Of a stretch of DNA of 64,000 bases, positions 32,782-45,380 are shown piece by piece; within the stretch, counting starts at the first letter, position 1, and every line of letters begins with the position of its first letter. Source of the stretch: Pollenia angustigena (lineage: Eukaryota; Arthropoda; Insecta; Diptera; Polleniidae); assembly GCA_930367215.1 (NCBI GenBank), contig OV884059.1:33409882-33473881 (forward strand). Direction: 5' to 3'. Made by a program: the position numbers and the translations under genes. The notes below the pieces were generated by a model. That model worked only from the letters and a program-made list of their open reading frames with translations. It made no database searches and was not told where the DNA came from.

Positions 32782-34837
32782 AGTAAAAAATATTTCCCAA
32801 AAAGTGGCCTATACAACAAAATGAAAAAATTATCGGAGGCAAAAATAGATTAAACTTAAATTTTTTTTTCCATTTGCAATATTGGACCACTTTTTTTTCG
32901 TACATTTTTGTGTATAAAATGTTAAATCTTTAGATTCAATTTTTGTGATATACTTTTAATTTGGGAATAAAATGAAAATACTCGTTTTCAAGGCGAATTT
33001 GTGTATACGGGGGCAGCAATACTATAATAATCAAAGAACACCAGAAACAGCAGAACTTTTTTGTATTGCATTGTTAGTGTTAACGACTCAAAATATCAGC
33101 CATTTCTAAACATAAGGCAGGCTTTCGCTGCCACCTGTTGTAGTAAATTAGCCCTGCTCGTATTGTTACCAGTGTTTAAAAAACTGCAGTCGAAACCAAA
33201 AACTGTCGAACAAAAAACGAAAATGTGTGTACAACTTTTAGCTTTTTGAGTTGGTTTGTCAGCGACTGTTTAAATTTAATGAATCAGAATTAAAAGCAAC
33301 AGTTTTTTTGGCCATTGACAAATAAAGAAGTGGAAGAAATGGCAGTTTTTCTACTGGTTTTAACAACGCTAATTTTTACAAATTATATTTGCTTGCGAAT
33401 GAATTCCGTATAAAGAGAATGCATACAGAGTTTTCGTTAAGTGTATATTATAAATGTGCTTATTTTGTATGTGCATATGTGCTTTAATATTAAAGACGTC
33501 ATTGTAATTGGTGTGTGTGTGTTTTTTTATTTAATTGTCATTGTAGAGATTTCTAGTGGTAGTATAACGTGTCGGTGTCACATCTGCATATTAGGCGCAT
33601 GAGCACACGCCAGTTTTCTTTTATTCACTGTTTTTTTTTTGCTTTTAATTTTATTTTCAGTTATATATTTTTTTTTTTTTATAATACTCGTCTAATTCCC
33701 ATGCAAGTTTTTCTCTGGCGTGCAAGTCGAGTGCAACAACATTTTTGGCTTTAAGTGCAAAATTTAGACTTGCAACTATGGAAAAGAAATATTTATGTAA
33801 GTTGAAAAATAAATTAATAAGGAGCTAATTAAGAAATAAAATGGAAGAAAATGTTATTTTAGAAATGGAAACGGAATTTATTTGTATTAGATCCTTAACA
33901 GCATGTTTGGGCAAATAGGTGCAATTGTTAATGTTCAAGGCAATATTGAACTAAAATGTGTAGATATAAATCATTTTTTAAAACATCTATCAATATCAAC
34001 TTTAATTGTGGTAAGCAAAATTTAATCCCCTTATGCAAAAAAGTTAAAGTTCACATTAGTTAACCAAAACTTTAAGCCCATACACTTTTGCTGGGCTTAA
34101 CGTTTAAGTTAACTAAAAATCTTACTATTTCTTATTATTTTGTACTGCCCTTATAAGAATAACAACTAAAACTTTATGAAATTGTTCCGAAATAACTATC
34201 TGTAAGGCTGGGTGTTCGAAATCTCAATTAAACAAGGTTTGGTTAATCTGAAAACAGATTTGTGCCCCTAATACCAAGTTTGTATAAAAAATTTTCATGG
34301 AACAGCTTAGTTTTGCTAAAAATTTTGGTCTTTAATGATATAATGAAAAAAATCACACTTCGAGATTCAGACTACGTTAAACTAAGTTTATACTTAATCG
34401 ACATCTCAAAAACTCGGGCTAATTTGTTAAAAAAAGTTTTAGGGCCATTATTACAACTTGAAATTAGCTAAAGTTAAGATTAAATTGACAGATAATAATG
34501 TGTTATCTGTCAAAAAGCGTCTGTTAACTGTCGGATAACAGCTAACGCCAAGTTATAATAATGGCCCTTAAAGTTTTTTTTTTAACTGTTAACATTTTCT
34601 AAGAATAAAATCAATTATTTTATGTCTGTGCCTAAAATTTTCTTGTAATCCCCCTTTCAAATTGTATCTTAAACCCCTTTTGCAAAAAAGATAAAGTTCA
34701 CATAAGTTAACCAACACATTAATCCCAGCATAAGAGAATGGGTTTTAATGTGTTGGTTATCTAATGTAAACTTTTTTTTAGTGATTTATAAACTTTTGTC
34801 CAAAACATTGATTCCGGCGTAGAATTTTACATTTCTT
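32782..34837. other. AT-rich non-coding stretch with repeat fragments
   Basis: GGCGAATTTGTGTATACGGG at 32994 and CTGCCACCTGTTGTAGTAAA at about 33128 are degenerate family Z ends. At 34013-34125 and 34660-34790 two small related dyads (AAAGTTCACATTAGTTAACC / GGTTATCTAATGTAAACTTT) occur. A TAAC-rich inverted pair is at about 34430-34570, with AGGGCCATTATTACAACTTG against its complement near 34550. No coding exon is seen. Confidence 0.45.
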
Positions 34838-35158
34838 TTTAATCCAAATTTTTAATATTTTTAATTAGGCTTAAGTTCATGAAATTTAATTTTCATTAAA
34901 TTATTCTTATGAAGAAAGGAATTTTACAACATGAAAATTAATCAAAATTGTTATTGATAATCTTTCATTCTTGACCACTCGATCTCCTCAGATGGATTTG
35001 CCGTCTTACACTCGCAGCCATCGACGACTGCTGACGTCAATAGTCAAACATCAATCCTTAAACCAAATTGTATTTTAACATTTGGTAGATCGAAATTTGC
35101 TTTCCTGAATGCTTATCCATTTTAATTGATTTTACATGTTTTTTCCTTAATTTAGACA
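34838..35158 (-). repeat. PLE pLTR-type repeat, copy 3, ribozyme deleted
   Basis: Reading on the minus strand it matches the other copies from AACATGTAAAATCAATTAAA through GACGTCAGCAGTCGTCGATG and CTGAGGAGATCGAGTGG. It then jumps directly to TCAAGAATGAAAGATTATC. The missing stretch removes the second half of stem II, GAAA, stem III, the cleavage triplet and the GGTTCGAGCCC box, so this copy cannot self-cleave. The 5' part is also missing. Confidence 0.75.
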
Positions 35159-36014
35159 AATAGAATCTGGGAATTTATATTCCTGGAAAATATTGAAGGA
35201 ATAAGACTATTTAAGAACGAAAGCTTTATAAATTGTAATTTGACTTAGAATACACATTCGATTAATATGAAAATTTATATTTCTCAATATTTCTAAAATC
35301 CATTTACAGAAAATAGTAATTAAACAGTCTAAACAAAAAAATTACTTTTTTTTTAATTTGAAATGTTTCTTCTTGATTTTTTCAATAAATTACAAAGCAT
35401 TTAGCTTCACATTTTTTCTGACCACTTTATGAATGATGCTTTCGCATTGTCAGCCGGAATGCATTAAAATTTTCTATAAACAAATAAAGAATAAAAAAAT
35501 AATAAAAGAAACTGTAACACTGGAATAAGAAACGAACAAAACTGTAAATGTAATTTTAAAGGTGATTTTTCTTTTATGTTTTATAAAGTTTATTATGGAA
35601 ACGAATGCATAAACGACTATAATAATTTGGATACGGATTCAAGTATCAAGTGCAAACGTGGGCCAATTTAAAAGTCCCTTAGTGCGTGCTTTTCAAAATA
35701 AAATAAAAAGTTTCGTTTGGGCATTTATATTGAAACAAAAATACTGCAATTTGTTTTCGTTTTCAATATAAATTCTTAACGAAAATTTCGAGACCGGGAA
35801 CGATTCTGGAAACTTAATGATATCTGATATCCTCTGAAGCGACGCGTAATCCAGCCATGTTGTTCTGATTAAAACAAAAGAACATCAAATATAACGAGTT
35901 CCGCTATTTATCGAAAAGTTTTTTTTTATTACTAGTTTAAGATACGCACTGTCGATCTGTTTATCATCCCTAGTCACAATGCGATTTAAGAACCCGTCTT
36001 CTTATCATTTACAC
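35159..36014. other. AT-rich non-coding stretch
   Basis: No gene or named repeat is seen. A dyad of AATATAAATTTTCATATTAAT type around 35250-35285 is probably chance in A/T-rich DNA. Confidence 0.35.
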
Positions 36015-36524
36015 TAGTGTTCGAAAATAAACACTAAATATCGTTTCTTAATGTTCGCTTCGGTAGATTTGTGGAAAACACAAACGCTATTAGTGTTTGT
36101 GTAGAAAATCATTAAACAAAATAACGTTTCCCTGTTAGTCATCTTTCAAACACAAAAATATTACTGTTTTTATCAAACTCAACAAAAGATGTGAACATTT
36201 AATTCCGTTCGGTTTTTTTTTAAATCCACAAACTTCAACGTGTTCGGTTCGGCTCGTTAATGTTCGTCCCTTTTGGCTAGGAAAAAAAAACCAAACATTT
36301 TTTACAAAAACAAAATACAAGAAAAAAACATTATAGAACATTAAAATTTAATGTTTGTCTACAGTATCACTACAATTGTTCTGTTTTTTTTAACGAAGAA
36401 CCGAACATTAATTACGAACGGAATTAAGGGTTGTGTATGTCTACACAATCACTAAAAAAATAGATATCGTTCCTGGGTGTGTGAGCCGAACGTTAAATAA
36501 TGTACTGTTTATTTTCGAACACTG
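36015..36524. mobile_element. hAT-type miniature element
   Basis: 510 bp. The ends TAGTGTTCGAAAATAAAC and GTTTATTTTCGAACACTG are inverted, flanked by a perfect 8-bp duplication ATTTACAC (36007-36014 and 36525-36532). The interior holds further TTAATGTTCG / CGAACATTAA inverted phrases and no transposase. Confidence 0.88.
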
Positions 36525-36601
36525 ATTTACACAAAAATCTAACAGAATTCTGTCTGACATAAAAAATGTCTGATTAATCTGTTACAAGGCCAATTCACAC
36601 T

Positions 36602-36726
36602 AGGGTCCTGTTTCTCAAAACTACAAGTAAAACACATTTGAAAAAAAAAAAAATTGTAAACTTGTTGCTTTTTTAATGTATTTTACTTGTAGATTTGTAG
36701 CTTGTAGTTTTGAGAAACAGGACCCT
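36602..36726. mobile_element. short palindromic element with AGGGTCCTGTTTCTC ends
   Basis: 125 bp. AGGGTCCTGTTTCTCAAAAC at the left and its perfect complement GTTTTGAGAAACAGGACCCT at the right continue into TACAAGTAAAA and its mirror. The whole unit would fold into a hairpin. A MITE-type element is the likely class. Confidence 0.75.
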
Positions 36727-38048
36727 GGTGACCTTAGCTTGCTACGTAAGCAACAGCTGATAACTTACCATATGTCGAAATGGTGTACCATTCTGGTGGT
36801 TCTGGGGAATTTTTCATAAATTCTATAATTTTCAATTAGAATTATGATATTTAAAACATTCTTAAATTTTTAAAAATCAAAACATACAATTTATAATTAA
36901 AAAAAATGATTTGCTTGTGTATAATTGTAAACAAATGCAGATTTTTTCCAGTGCTGCCAGAAGTTTTTTGTGTTGCCAGAATAAATTTTTATAAAAATTG
37001 CACATTTGCACAAAAAATAAAAGTGGTTTGCTCAAGATCAATCATAATATACACTGCATATTTACAAATTTGCACAATGACCATCGTGATTACCCTCATT
37101 GAAACACAATTTGTTTCAATACCTTAATATAGCAATAATAATGGCAGTACAAACTTTGTGTTCATTGCGACTCTTCAATAAAAACAACGAATTTTCTTTG
37201 ATTTCTAATTTCAATATAAAATATCAATACAAATTGAGGTGCGAACAACTCATCCGTACAAAAGTTTTAAAGAAATGAATATTGCACGAATATGCTTGTG
37301 TGGTATGTGTTTCTAGTACGATTCAACATCGCTTGTTTGTGATTCCTCAGATATTCACCCCTATCGTGGCTGGCGTAGGCGTATTAAGCCGAAAATTTGT
37401 ACCGCTGTCGTAATTTAAAGACTTAACAGCAGTTTTTGCAAAAATGCGCCAACTACGATAATCTTTTTTGTAATAGATTTGTAAATAGTGTCGTATTTGC
37501 TGTCGTTTTTGCTAACCACGATACCATTTTTTAAAAACGTCTAACTTTCGCCACAAAACGCCAAACACGTTAGGGGTGATTATTTAGCAGTTTTCTTTTT
37601 TCTATTTTTCAAATTTAGCATGAATGTCTCACACAATTATTTCTTTAGATTCCTATCAGAATTATTTTTTTCTATAAATCTCGAAAAATGCGACCGATAG
37701 GGATGTTTCAATTCAAATTTTAAGACTTTTCTAAGCTTTTCAGTACAAAAGGATTATTAAATCAATATAAAATCAAATTCATATTTTGTGGCGTTGAACA
37801 TTTGTAGAAAGCAACAACAAAATTATAAAATATTTTTGACATTGTATTTGCTTTCAATGAACTTTTGGCGTTGTGTTGCGTTTTACACAATTTGGGCCTA
37901 ATGGTTTTTGTTTCATTTTATGTATTTTTTGTACTTTTTTATTTTTTTTCTTTGAGCATAATTGCAAAATATTTGTTTGAGTTTAGCGAATACGAAAACG
38001 AATGTCATGAAACATGCGAATATTTGTAACATCAAAAGTACGCATCGT
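36727..38048. other. AT-rich non-coding stretch
   Basis: No gene is seen. The stretch 37365-37575 is slightly GC-richer, with imperfectly repeated GTAT/TACGAT phrases (CTATCGTGGC, ACTACGATAATC, AACCACGATACC). They look like the remains of an inverted-repeat element, but the borders are not clear. Confidence 0.35.
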
Positions 38049-38414
38049 TACCTAAAACGCAAAATGCCCTATTAATCATTTTGAAAAATTTTCAATTAGA
38101 ATTTTACAGGAGATGCAAAAAAACTATTTAAAATGATAAATTGCCTTAAACTGTTTATAATTTATTTTTCTTGTAAAACCTTAAACAGTTGTTATGACAA
38201 TTGACAAAGTTGCACATTATGCAAACTGTTAGTTAGGCTTTTTAGCGCTTATTATACAATATTTTGTAGATAGGGCCGTTTGTTTTTTGTTAATAATTTT
38301 TTTTTATTCGAAAGATTGCAAAATGTTGTGTGGACATTTGTGTTACAGATCAGAATTAATGAAAAGGTCGATTTAAAATTTTTTGGTTAGTAAGGGCCTT
38401 TTGCGTTTTAGGTA
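38049..38414. mobile_element. miniature element with TACCTAAAACGCAAAA ends
   Basis: The left end TACCTAAAACGCAAAATGCC and the right end GGCCTTTTGCGTTTTAGGTA are inverted over about 20 bases. It has an AT-rich interior and no frame. No secure target duplication is seen. A similar TTACCTAAAATCC phrase occurs at 2718. Confidence 0.65.
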
Positions 38415-40226
38415 TCGATATATGTATACCTTTGCTAAAGACTAATAACATTTTACTTACATAGATTGTATAAATCTTTTATGTAAAAACTTTCAAGTCA
38501 TTTCTCGTTTTTCTGCAAAATCCGACCCATTTTGTGTGGGTTTATATTGCTTTTAAATGACTTTTAAGTCTCCTCACCCAAGACAAGACAATGAATATAA
38601 ACTTGTTTACTATTAAACTAAAACGATTTTTAGTTAACAAATTAAAATACTTCACAGTAGCAATTAAGTATGTATGTATATATTATTGTTTTTATTTGTA
38701 GTAATAATTTGGTTCTTAATTACACTCCTACTTTCACAAATCTAGATGTGTGTTTTAGTGTAAAATTAAATTTTACGTCACATTAAAGTTGTATAAAAAT
38801 ATTTATGTCTTCAATTTTATTTAACAGAATATTTAAACAAAAACAAGATTCATAAAATGTTAAACAGTTGTATATGGAAATTAAAGGAAAACAAAATTCT
38901 GGTAAAATAACAAACACGTTTAATATTAAAATGCATTATAACGGTCCACAATATCATACCACACTATTCATCTCTTTTGAATGCAAGTGAATGGTGAGTG
39001 GTGAGCTTTACACTCACGCACAATCTCTTTTAAACGTCATAAGAATGCATGTGTGTTGGAAAACAATAAAATAGAATATTTACTAAATCTCTTGAAAAGA
39101 AGAATTAGGTCCAGCGCACATTGGTTTCCAAAGAATTAAATTGGTTTATTGAAATTATTTTATATGGCTTGAAAATGCATTTCACAAAACCGTCTTAATA
39201 AGAAAAAAAAGGAGAAGAAATATGTAAAGAAAAAAAAAAAATAACAAAAGAGAACAAGTTAATGCCGTTTCATTCAACCGCTATTTTTTACCGGCAACAC
39301 TATTTTTTTTTCTTTCTTAACAATTCTATGGTATCAGTTAACTTTATAAAAAGTGACAGAATATTTAGAAAAATCTTTAAAATATTTTGGTATTGGCTTA
39401 AACAAATATTTGATATCTCTACTAAATGTTATTTTAAGTCTTTTCTTTCTTTTTATTTGATTTTCAATTTTAATCCCACACTTAAGTAAATGTGATGTGA
39501 AGTGTTTGGCTTCTAAAACCGAATTTTTTTATGTATGTATGTATTTGTCTTTATAATTTAGTTTTTTTCTCCTGTACTAAAAGTATTTAATGAACAAAGA
39601 AAATATTACAACGTGGTACAAAATTAAGCAAGTAAGAAAGTATAGAAGGTTAATCCCGACCATAGGATACCCTACACCACAGAATTTAGAGACAAAGTTT
39701 CGGGAGTGTACCCTATTTGAAATCCATGGGGAATATATAAATAATGGATCTGTCAGAACAAAATGATGTTAAATGTTAAGATTCATGTAAAAGTTCTTAG
39801 TGCCGAGCATTATTTAAATATCGTGATCTGTTTGAGATTTTTTGTCCTCGTCCATATTATGAAACATTTGCTGCAAAAACTTTCTTCAATTCTCTGTTGT
39901 AACTGCGTTCGTGTCCATAGAACAAAACATTTCTTTTGCAGAGCTTAACTATTTAAAATGCCTTCTTTCTTTCTTTCTTCTTCTTTCTCTCAATAGCAAA
40001 CTCACAAAAACTGCTTGTACACAAAACAAAGTACACTTTTCCCTTCTTCTTTTCGCTTTTATAATCGAGCTCAAATGTTTCAATATGGACGAAGAATAAT
40101 AGTTTTTAGGAAGGGGGTTTATATACGTTCTATGTTTCATTCTGGACCTACTTACACAATTTTTTGACACGACATAGTAGCAATCGTCAAAGTCACTGGC
40201 GCCAATTTATGTCAATGCCAACATTT
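38415..40226. other. AT-rich non-coding stretch with duplicated block and repeat module
   Basis: The block at about 38680-38815 (TTTTATTTGTAGTAATAATT ... CTACTTTCACAAATCTAG) recurs in the same orientation at about 40866-40998. At 39629-39760 a module AAGTAAGAAAGTATAG ... ACCATAGGATACCCTACACC matches, inverted, the end of the repeat at 8880-8935. No gene is found, and frames near 39763-40099 are not protein-like. Confidence 0.45.
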
Positions 40227-40491
40227 AGTCTGAGTTCATACGGTTCATGTCTTATTGACAAGATTCTTCCTTTTTCTTCTTTGAACATGAATTGGCGTTC
40301 AAATGATTCATGTCATGTTGACGACATGTGCTTTTTTGATATTGAAAACAATAACAAAATTAAACAACGAATGAAAAAGCAAAACGTAAAGACATTACTT
40401 GCATCTGTGTACTCGTTTCTTCTCCCCTCGTCCCTCTCGCCTATAAAATAGCAAGCATGTCAATAAGACAAGAGCCGTATGAACACAGACT
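40227..40491. mobile_element. miniature element with AGTCTGAGTTCATACGG ends
   Basis: The left AGTCTGAGTTCATACGGTTC and right GAGCCGTATGAACACAGACT are inverted and continue inward through ATGTCTTATTGACA / TGTCAATAAGACA, about 35 bases in all. Its interior repeats GAACATGAATTGGCG and ATGACATGAATCA-like phrases. It has no frame. Confidence 0.7.
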
Positions 40492-41264
40492 TATAAGGAA
40501 GTTATTGCATTTCAATAAAATTTGGTAACATTATCAAGATTGCAATAAAATAAGTTTGGACCAAAGCTAATCTTAATACCAACATAATATTATAATTTAT
40601 GGGCACAAAGACGCTATTCCAAAAAGAAGTTTGCATAGCTGCCACGTAAAATAATGCACCGATTCTTACCAATTTCAATATGCTTGGTCTTTGCGACAAT
40701 TAAAAACAATTAAAAACAAAATTGCAAATTGTTTCTTGCGCACAAGGATTACATTGTCAGCCAGCCGGCCGGACGGATGGATATCATTAGATCGATTCAA
40801 AAAGTGAAATTCCTTCAGTATATTAAAAGGTGCATCTATGATTAATATTTCAAGTATTAAGTATTGTTTTTATTTGTAGTAATAATTTGGTTTTTAATTA
40901 CACTCCTACTTTCACAAATCTAGATGTGTGTTTTAGTGTAAAATTAAATTTTGCATCACTTTAAAGTTGTATCATAATATTTATGTCTTTAATCAGCATC
41001 AGCACACTATTTCCACTATTGTGGTGTGGGTATTAAAATTTAAAAAAAGTTGTCATAATGCAAAATAATTATAGAGGATTTTCTCCATCGGGTTATATTT
41101 TCTATTATCATACTTGAAAAAATGGCTCCTCAATTATGAAGTGGTGGAGTGTGCGGTTGATGACTATTTTAAGGAGTTAGACAGTTTTTACAGCTGGAAT
41201 ATCGCTGGAAAAACTGTATCGAGCTAAAAGAAAAAGAAACGAGTTAAAAAAGAAGTTGCTAAGG
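40492..41264. other. non-coding, with a coding-like remnant split by a mobile element
   Basis: Near 41130-41264 a frame reads EKLYRAKRKRNELKKEVAK and, after skipping the large insertion, continues at 46134 as VANLIRARVFNLFNYNELKD and a stop. Frame breaks occur upstream (ECAVDDYFKELDSFYSWN is in another frame). It is a short charged, helical segment that I do not recognise. It could be the tail of a transposon protein. Confidence 0.35.
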
Positions 41265-42464
41265 ATGCCCTGGTGGCCAGTGTGACAATTTTAGCATTTT
41301 CACTGCTAAATTTAGCATTATTTATTTTGATTTTTTTCAAATTGCATTTAACATAATTTTCAGCATTTTTCTAATTTTATATTAGCATTATTTAGCATTT
41401 TTTGATCTTAATAATAAATTTTATATATTGCTATTTCACAATATAACTTAACATTTCTCTATCAGTGGATTTTGTCATTTATACGTTCATACAAATGCAT
41501 AATAATAGCAACCCTGTAAACAGCAAATAAATTTAAAAAAAATGGTCAATTTTACTACAGAAGAAATAACGGTTTTGGAACAGCAATGGCAGAAGCTGAA
41601 TGCATACGAATGGATGAACCAAAATTCAACTATTGAATTCTGGAAAGGTGTTTATGAGTTTTCAAGTTAGCTTCTTTTGTCATGAAGTTTTTGGTTAACA
41701 TCACTGGATTCAGCTTGCCACAATTAGGTGCAAACGCCAGGTGGCCGGCTTTTCTGTTTTTTGCAACTAGCACAGTGCACTTATTGATCAAAATTACAAT
41801 AATATAATTATCTTTAAAAAGAAAAAAAAAAACACCTCCTTCAAAGTTTCAGGATTTTTAAAGAACAGTTTGAGGTATTATATAAAAAACCCGGACAAAT
41901 AAAAAAGTGTTTTTGACTTAGTCCGTTTTTAAAATTAAATATTATGCAGATATTACATTTTCAAAAAAAAATATTTTTTTACATGACATAAAAATCATCT
42001 TCATATGTAAACAGGGTTGTTAGATGTGACGAATTTTCGTAATTTTGACGATTTTTTTTTTGGGAAATACAGTAAAATGACGATTGACGATTTTTTTAAT
42101 AAAAGTAATAGTGTTATGACGATTTTCTGGCATCAATAAAACACTTACAAGAAATATTTACAATTATATTGGGAACAGTCCAACACGTAAAAATCAATTT
42201 TTCGAAATACAAAAATTTTTCGGAAATAAACAAAAAAATAATTATTCCCCCATCACAAGCCTGGTGGCTTTCATTAGAAGCATTAGTAATTCGAATTCTA
42301 CAATTATATGAATGCCATCGATACTTCAAAAAATATACACTAGAGCCCCGATTTGCGTTGGTCCTATTTGCGTCGCTTTAAAAAAATTGGTTAAATTCGC
42401 TTTGCGTTTTTATGATTTTGATTTGCGTCGCTACATACGATTGGATTTTTTGACTGAAGTCATA

Positions 42465-43087
42465 GGCCCCTATTATGAGGTTCATTCGATAAACGATTTT
42501 CGCTGGCTATCGAACATCGACTATCGAATGTTAATTTGGTATTATGAGTTGGCAGCACTATCGAAAATTTCGTTGTGCATCGAATTTTTCAACGAAAACA
42601 AATTTGCTTTCGACGGTTCAAATAAATGTAAAAAACTTGTTGAAAATTTAACTATTTGTAAATTTTTTTGTCTTCGTTTACCAAATACCATTCTTTATCA
42701 GTTTTGTTCATTTTATGCAAGTCCAACGTCGTAAACAGCAATTGGAAACACTCATATTCCTTTTGGAACAAAATTCTTTTTTGACCAAATGATTCGCAGC
42801 AAAGTTCAGCATGTATAAAAGTGGGATGAAACCCCACTGAAGCTAAATTATTTGAAAACAATTATAATTCCGCCGTGGTCACGTTTAACTTTAATTTAAT
42901 TTTTTTTTAATTTGTAAACAAAAATTGTTTATTTTAAGCGACAGCTGATCGAAAATGTACTACTGTGAATTAACAAAATCACAATAGTAAATTTTTATCG
43001 AATGCGGGCCATAATACCAAATGAAAATTCATTCGATCAGCTAATTCGACTGCTGTCGAAAATCGAATTTAGTTTATAATAGGCACC
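42465..43087. mobile_element. Harbinger-like miniature element, copy 2
   Basis: GGCCCCTATTATGAGGTTCA at the left and TTTAGTTTATAATAGGCACC at the right match the ends of 24591-24932 in reverse orientation. ATA flanks both sides. It is 280 bp longer than copy 1. The extra stretch at 42620-42850 includes a frame MQVQRRKQQLETLIFLLEQN, possibly a leftover of the autonomous element's protein. Confidence 0.65.
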
Positions 43088-43256
43088 ATAATCACATGTG
43101 AAGAATTTTTCTATTTGCGTGTAAAAAGACGAATTCCGATTTAATTCTGTTAGGTAAGTTATTCTATGTAAAGTTGCGTCTCAGGAAGTAAGAAGCTAGT
43201 TCTTAATAAGAAGTTGTGTAGAAAAATTAGTGCAAAGAGAAGAATATGCATTAGTT

Positions 43257-45380
43257 TGGAACTAAAATTCCTAATCTATTTCTTATCATTCTAAATGACC
43301 TCCTTTGTCAAACTTCCAACCCTGTCTACTCTTTTGCAGATGACAGCAACCTTTGCCATTCGTACTCATTCGAGTGCAGACCAAGCGTATCCGATGTCGT
43401 TGCTATGAGGCAGAATATGAATGATACGCTTGGTCTCGGAATGGGGTCGTGCAAATAGGGTCGATTTTAATGCCCGAAAAACCCAATGTTGCGTGCTGAC
43501 GCATAAACGCGCGACAAACCAAGGTGCCTCATCTGTATACACGCAAAGAAAAAACATGGTTGTGGTAAACATATTCTAAGAGCAACATATTATGATAAGA
43601 ATTATGATTGTAGTCACCATATTAAGATTATTATTGAATCATATTGTGACTAAATATACTCGTAATATGTCATCATAATATTTTTCCCTTAATCATATTA
43701 TTATTCTGTTAAGTTAAGAAGTAATCAAATTATTGTTATGTTAATCATAATAAGCTAAGAAATTAATCATATTAATGTCATGTTAATCATAATAAGCTAA
43801 GAAGTAATCATATTATCATCATGTTAATCATAATAAATTTAGAAGCAATCATATTATGATACAGCTCCTTTCATAGCTGTCATAAAAATACAAAATAAAT
43901 TTAAATATTTTTGCATCGATTTTTTATTTTGTGGCTTTTTACAATTTTTCTTAATGTTAATAAAATAACGGAGTTCAATATAAGGCTTGCAAAAGAGCAA
44001 ATGAAAAATCTGTGGTTTTCATGGGCGACCGCGTGTGTCCATTTTTTCGATTTTAAGATGTTGATGAAATATCGTAGCACTTTTATAAAATATAACGAAA
44101 TCTCTGTGTGTTTTGTTATTGGATTTTAAAAAAAAACTATGATATTTTGCATTTGCACTATTACATCACTATAACTTGAATGAACTCCGCTAATATTTTA
44201 ATTTTTTAATTTCTTTAAACTTATTTTTTTTATGGAATTTTATCTTTTGTTTAACCGCTCACAAATAAAAATAAACGACACAACTGATTCAAAATTATTT
44301 TACAAATGGCGCTAACATAATATTATTAGAGTAAAAATAGTTTGATTGCATCTTTAACATAATAACATAAATGTATAGAAAGTTATCATGTTATGGCTGT
44401 TAAATATCATGATATGGTTGTGAGAAATATAATATGTTTAGAAAGTTATCATAATTAAGTTGTTAGAAAAATAATTATTTTTCCGTCAACAATACTCAAA
44501 TTCATAATTGCGATAAACATTGATATGTTTACAGTAACTATAATATTGTTGATATTAAATAAAAATAACAATTATTTGTTTATATTGTTATATTAAACAT
44601 AGTGTTGTTGCCGTAACCATGCCCAACCATATTTTTTCTCTGCGTGTATATGGGTGGTATAATTATTGAGGAATCAGAATCTCTTGATGTTCTGGGCATG
44701 AGGATACAATGTGATGTCCGATGGACTGAACATATATTCAAGGTGTCGAAAGAAGCATTCAAGTGCCTCGGTTTTCTAAGACGGTGTAGGATATACTTCA
44801 CTCCATCTGATCTCCTTACTATTTATACCACCTATATCCGACCGCGTATGGAATACAACTCTCATGTGTGGGCCGGTGCTTCAAAGTCTATTTTGGAGCT
44901 TCTCGACCGCGTGCAGGAGAGGTCGAGAGTTCTCATTGGTGACAGTAGGGTAACCAATTCTATTGACTCCCTTGAGCACCGTCGAAATGTGGGTTGTATT
45001 TGCATGTTTTATCGTTACTACAATGGGATGTGTTCCGACGAAATCAGGGATCTGGTTCCCGAAACCCGTACATTTGTTCGTAATACACGTTTTTCCTCAA
45101 GAGCCCATCCTTATGTGGTCGATTGGCAGATGAATCGTACAACGCATTACAGAGAGAATTCGTTTTTTTCCCGGACTGTTCGTATGTGGAATAACCTTCC
45201 TGCAGAAGTCTTCCCTCTCACTTACAACATGATTAAGTTCAAATCGAATGTTCACAAACACTACTCCCTCTATCCTCCCTCCCATAACCTATTTTCCTAG
45301 TTCCAACACAATGCAATGCATTAGTAGGGGTCATCCCCTGAGTGCTGGTCCTAACAGTAAAAAAAAAAAAAAAAAAAAAG
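43257..45380 (+). pseudogene. non-LTR retrotransposon 3' part (CR1/L2-like), interrupted
   Basis: The frame enters the RT palm: PNLFLIILNDLL, then YSFADDSNLCHS with the F-A-D-D box at 43333-43344. After one frame slip near 43435 it reads EWGRANRVDFNARKTQCCVL. The frame is then cut at 43539 by a 1107-bp insertion and resumes at 44649 as MGGIIIEESESLDVLGMRIQ through FLRRCRIYFTPSDLLTIYTT, HRRNVGCICMFYRYYNGMCS and FFSRTVRMWNNLPAEVFP, ending at 45298-45300. A poly(A) run at 45360-45379 closes the element, so it came in by retrotransposition. The thumb and C-terminal style are like CR1/L2-type LINEs. The 5' part is missing. Confidence 0.75.
43540..44646. mobile_element. TA-flanked miniature element inside the LINE
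   Basis: The ends CACGCAAAGAAAAAACATGG and CCATATTTTTTCTCTGCGTG are near-perfect inverted repeats. TA flanks both sides (43538-43539 and 44647-44648), and removing the element plus one TA restores the LINE frame (…SSVY-MGG…). This supports a Tc1/mariner-type origin. The interior contains a minisatellite of about 42 bp (AATCATAATAAGCTAAGAAG) repeated some four times at about 43690-43860, and mirrored ATCATG-type phrases near 44380-44470. Confidence 0.85.

Noticed and set aside
38680..40998. LTR retrotransposon bounded by the duplicated block
   Set aside because: There are no TG/CA ends, no primer-binding site, no polypurine tract and no gag/pol traces between the blocks.
42312..42734. 140-residue plus frame
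   Set aside because: It crosses the border of the Harbinger-like miniature element at 42465, so it is not one gene.
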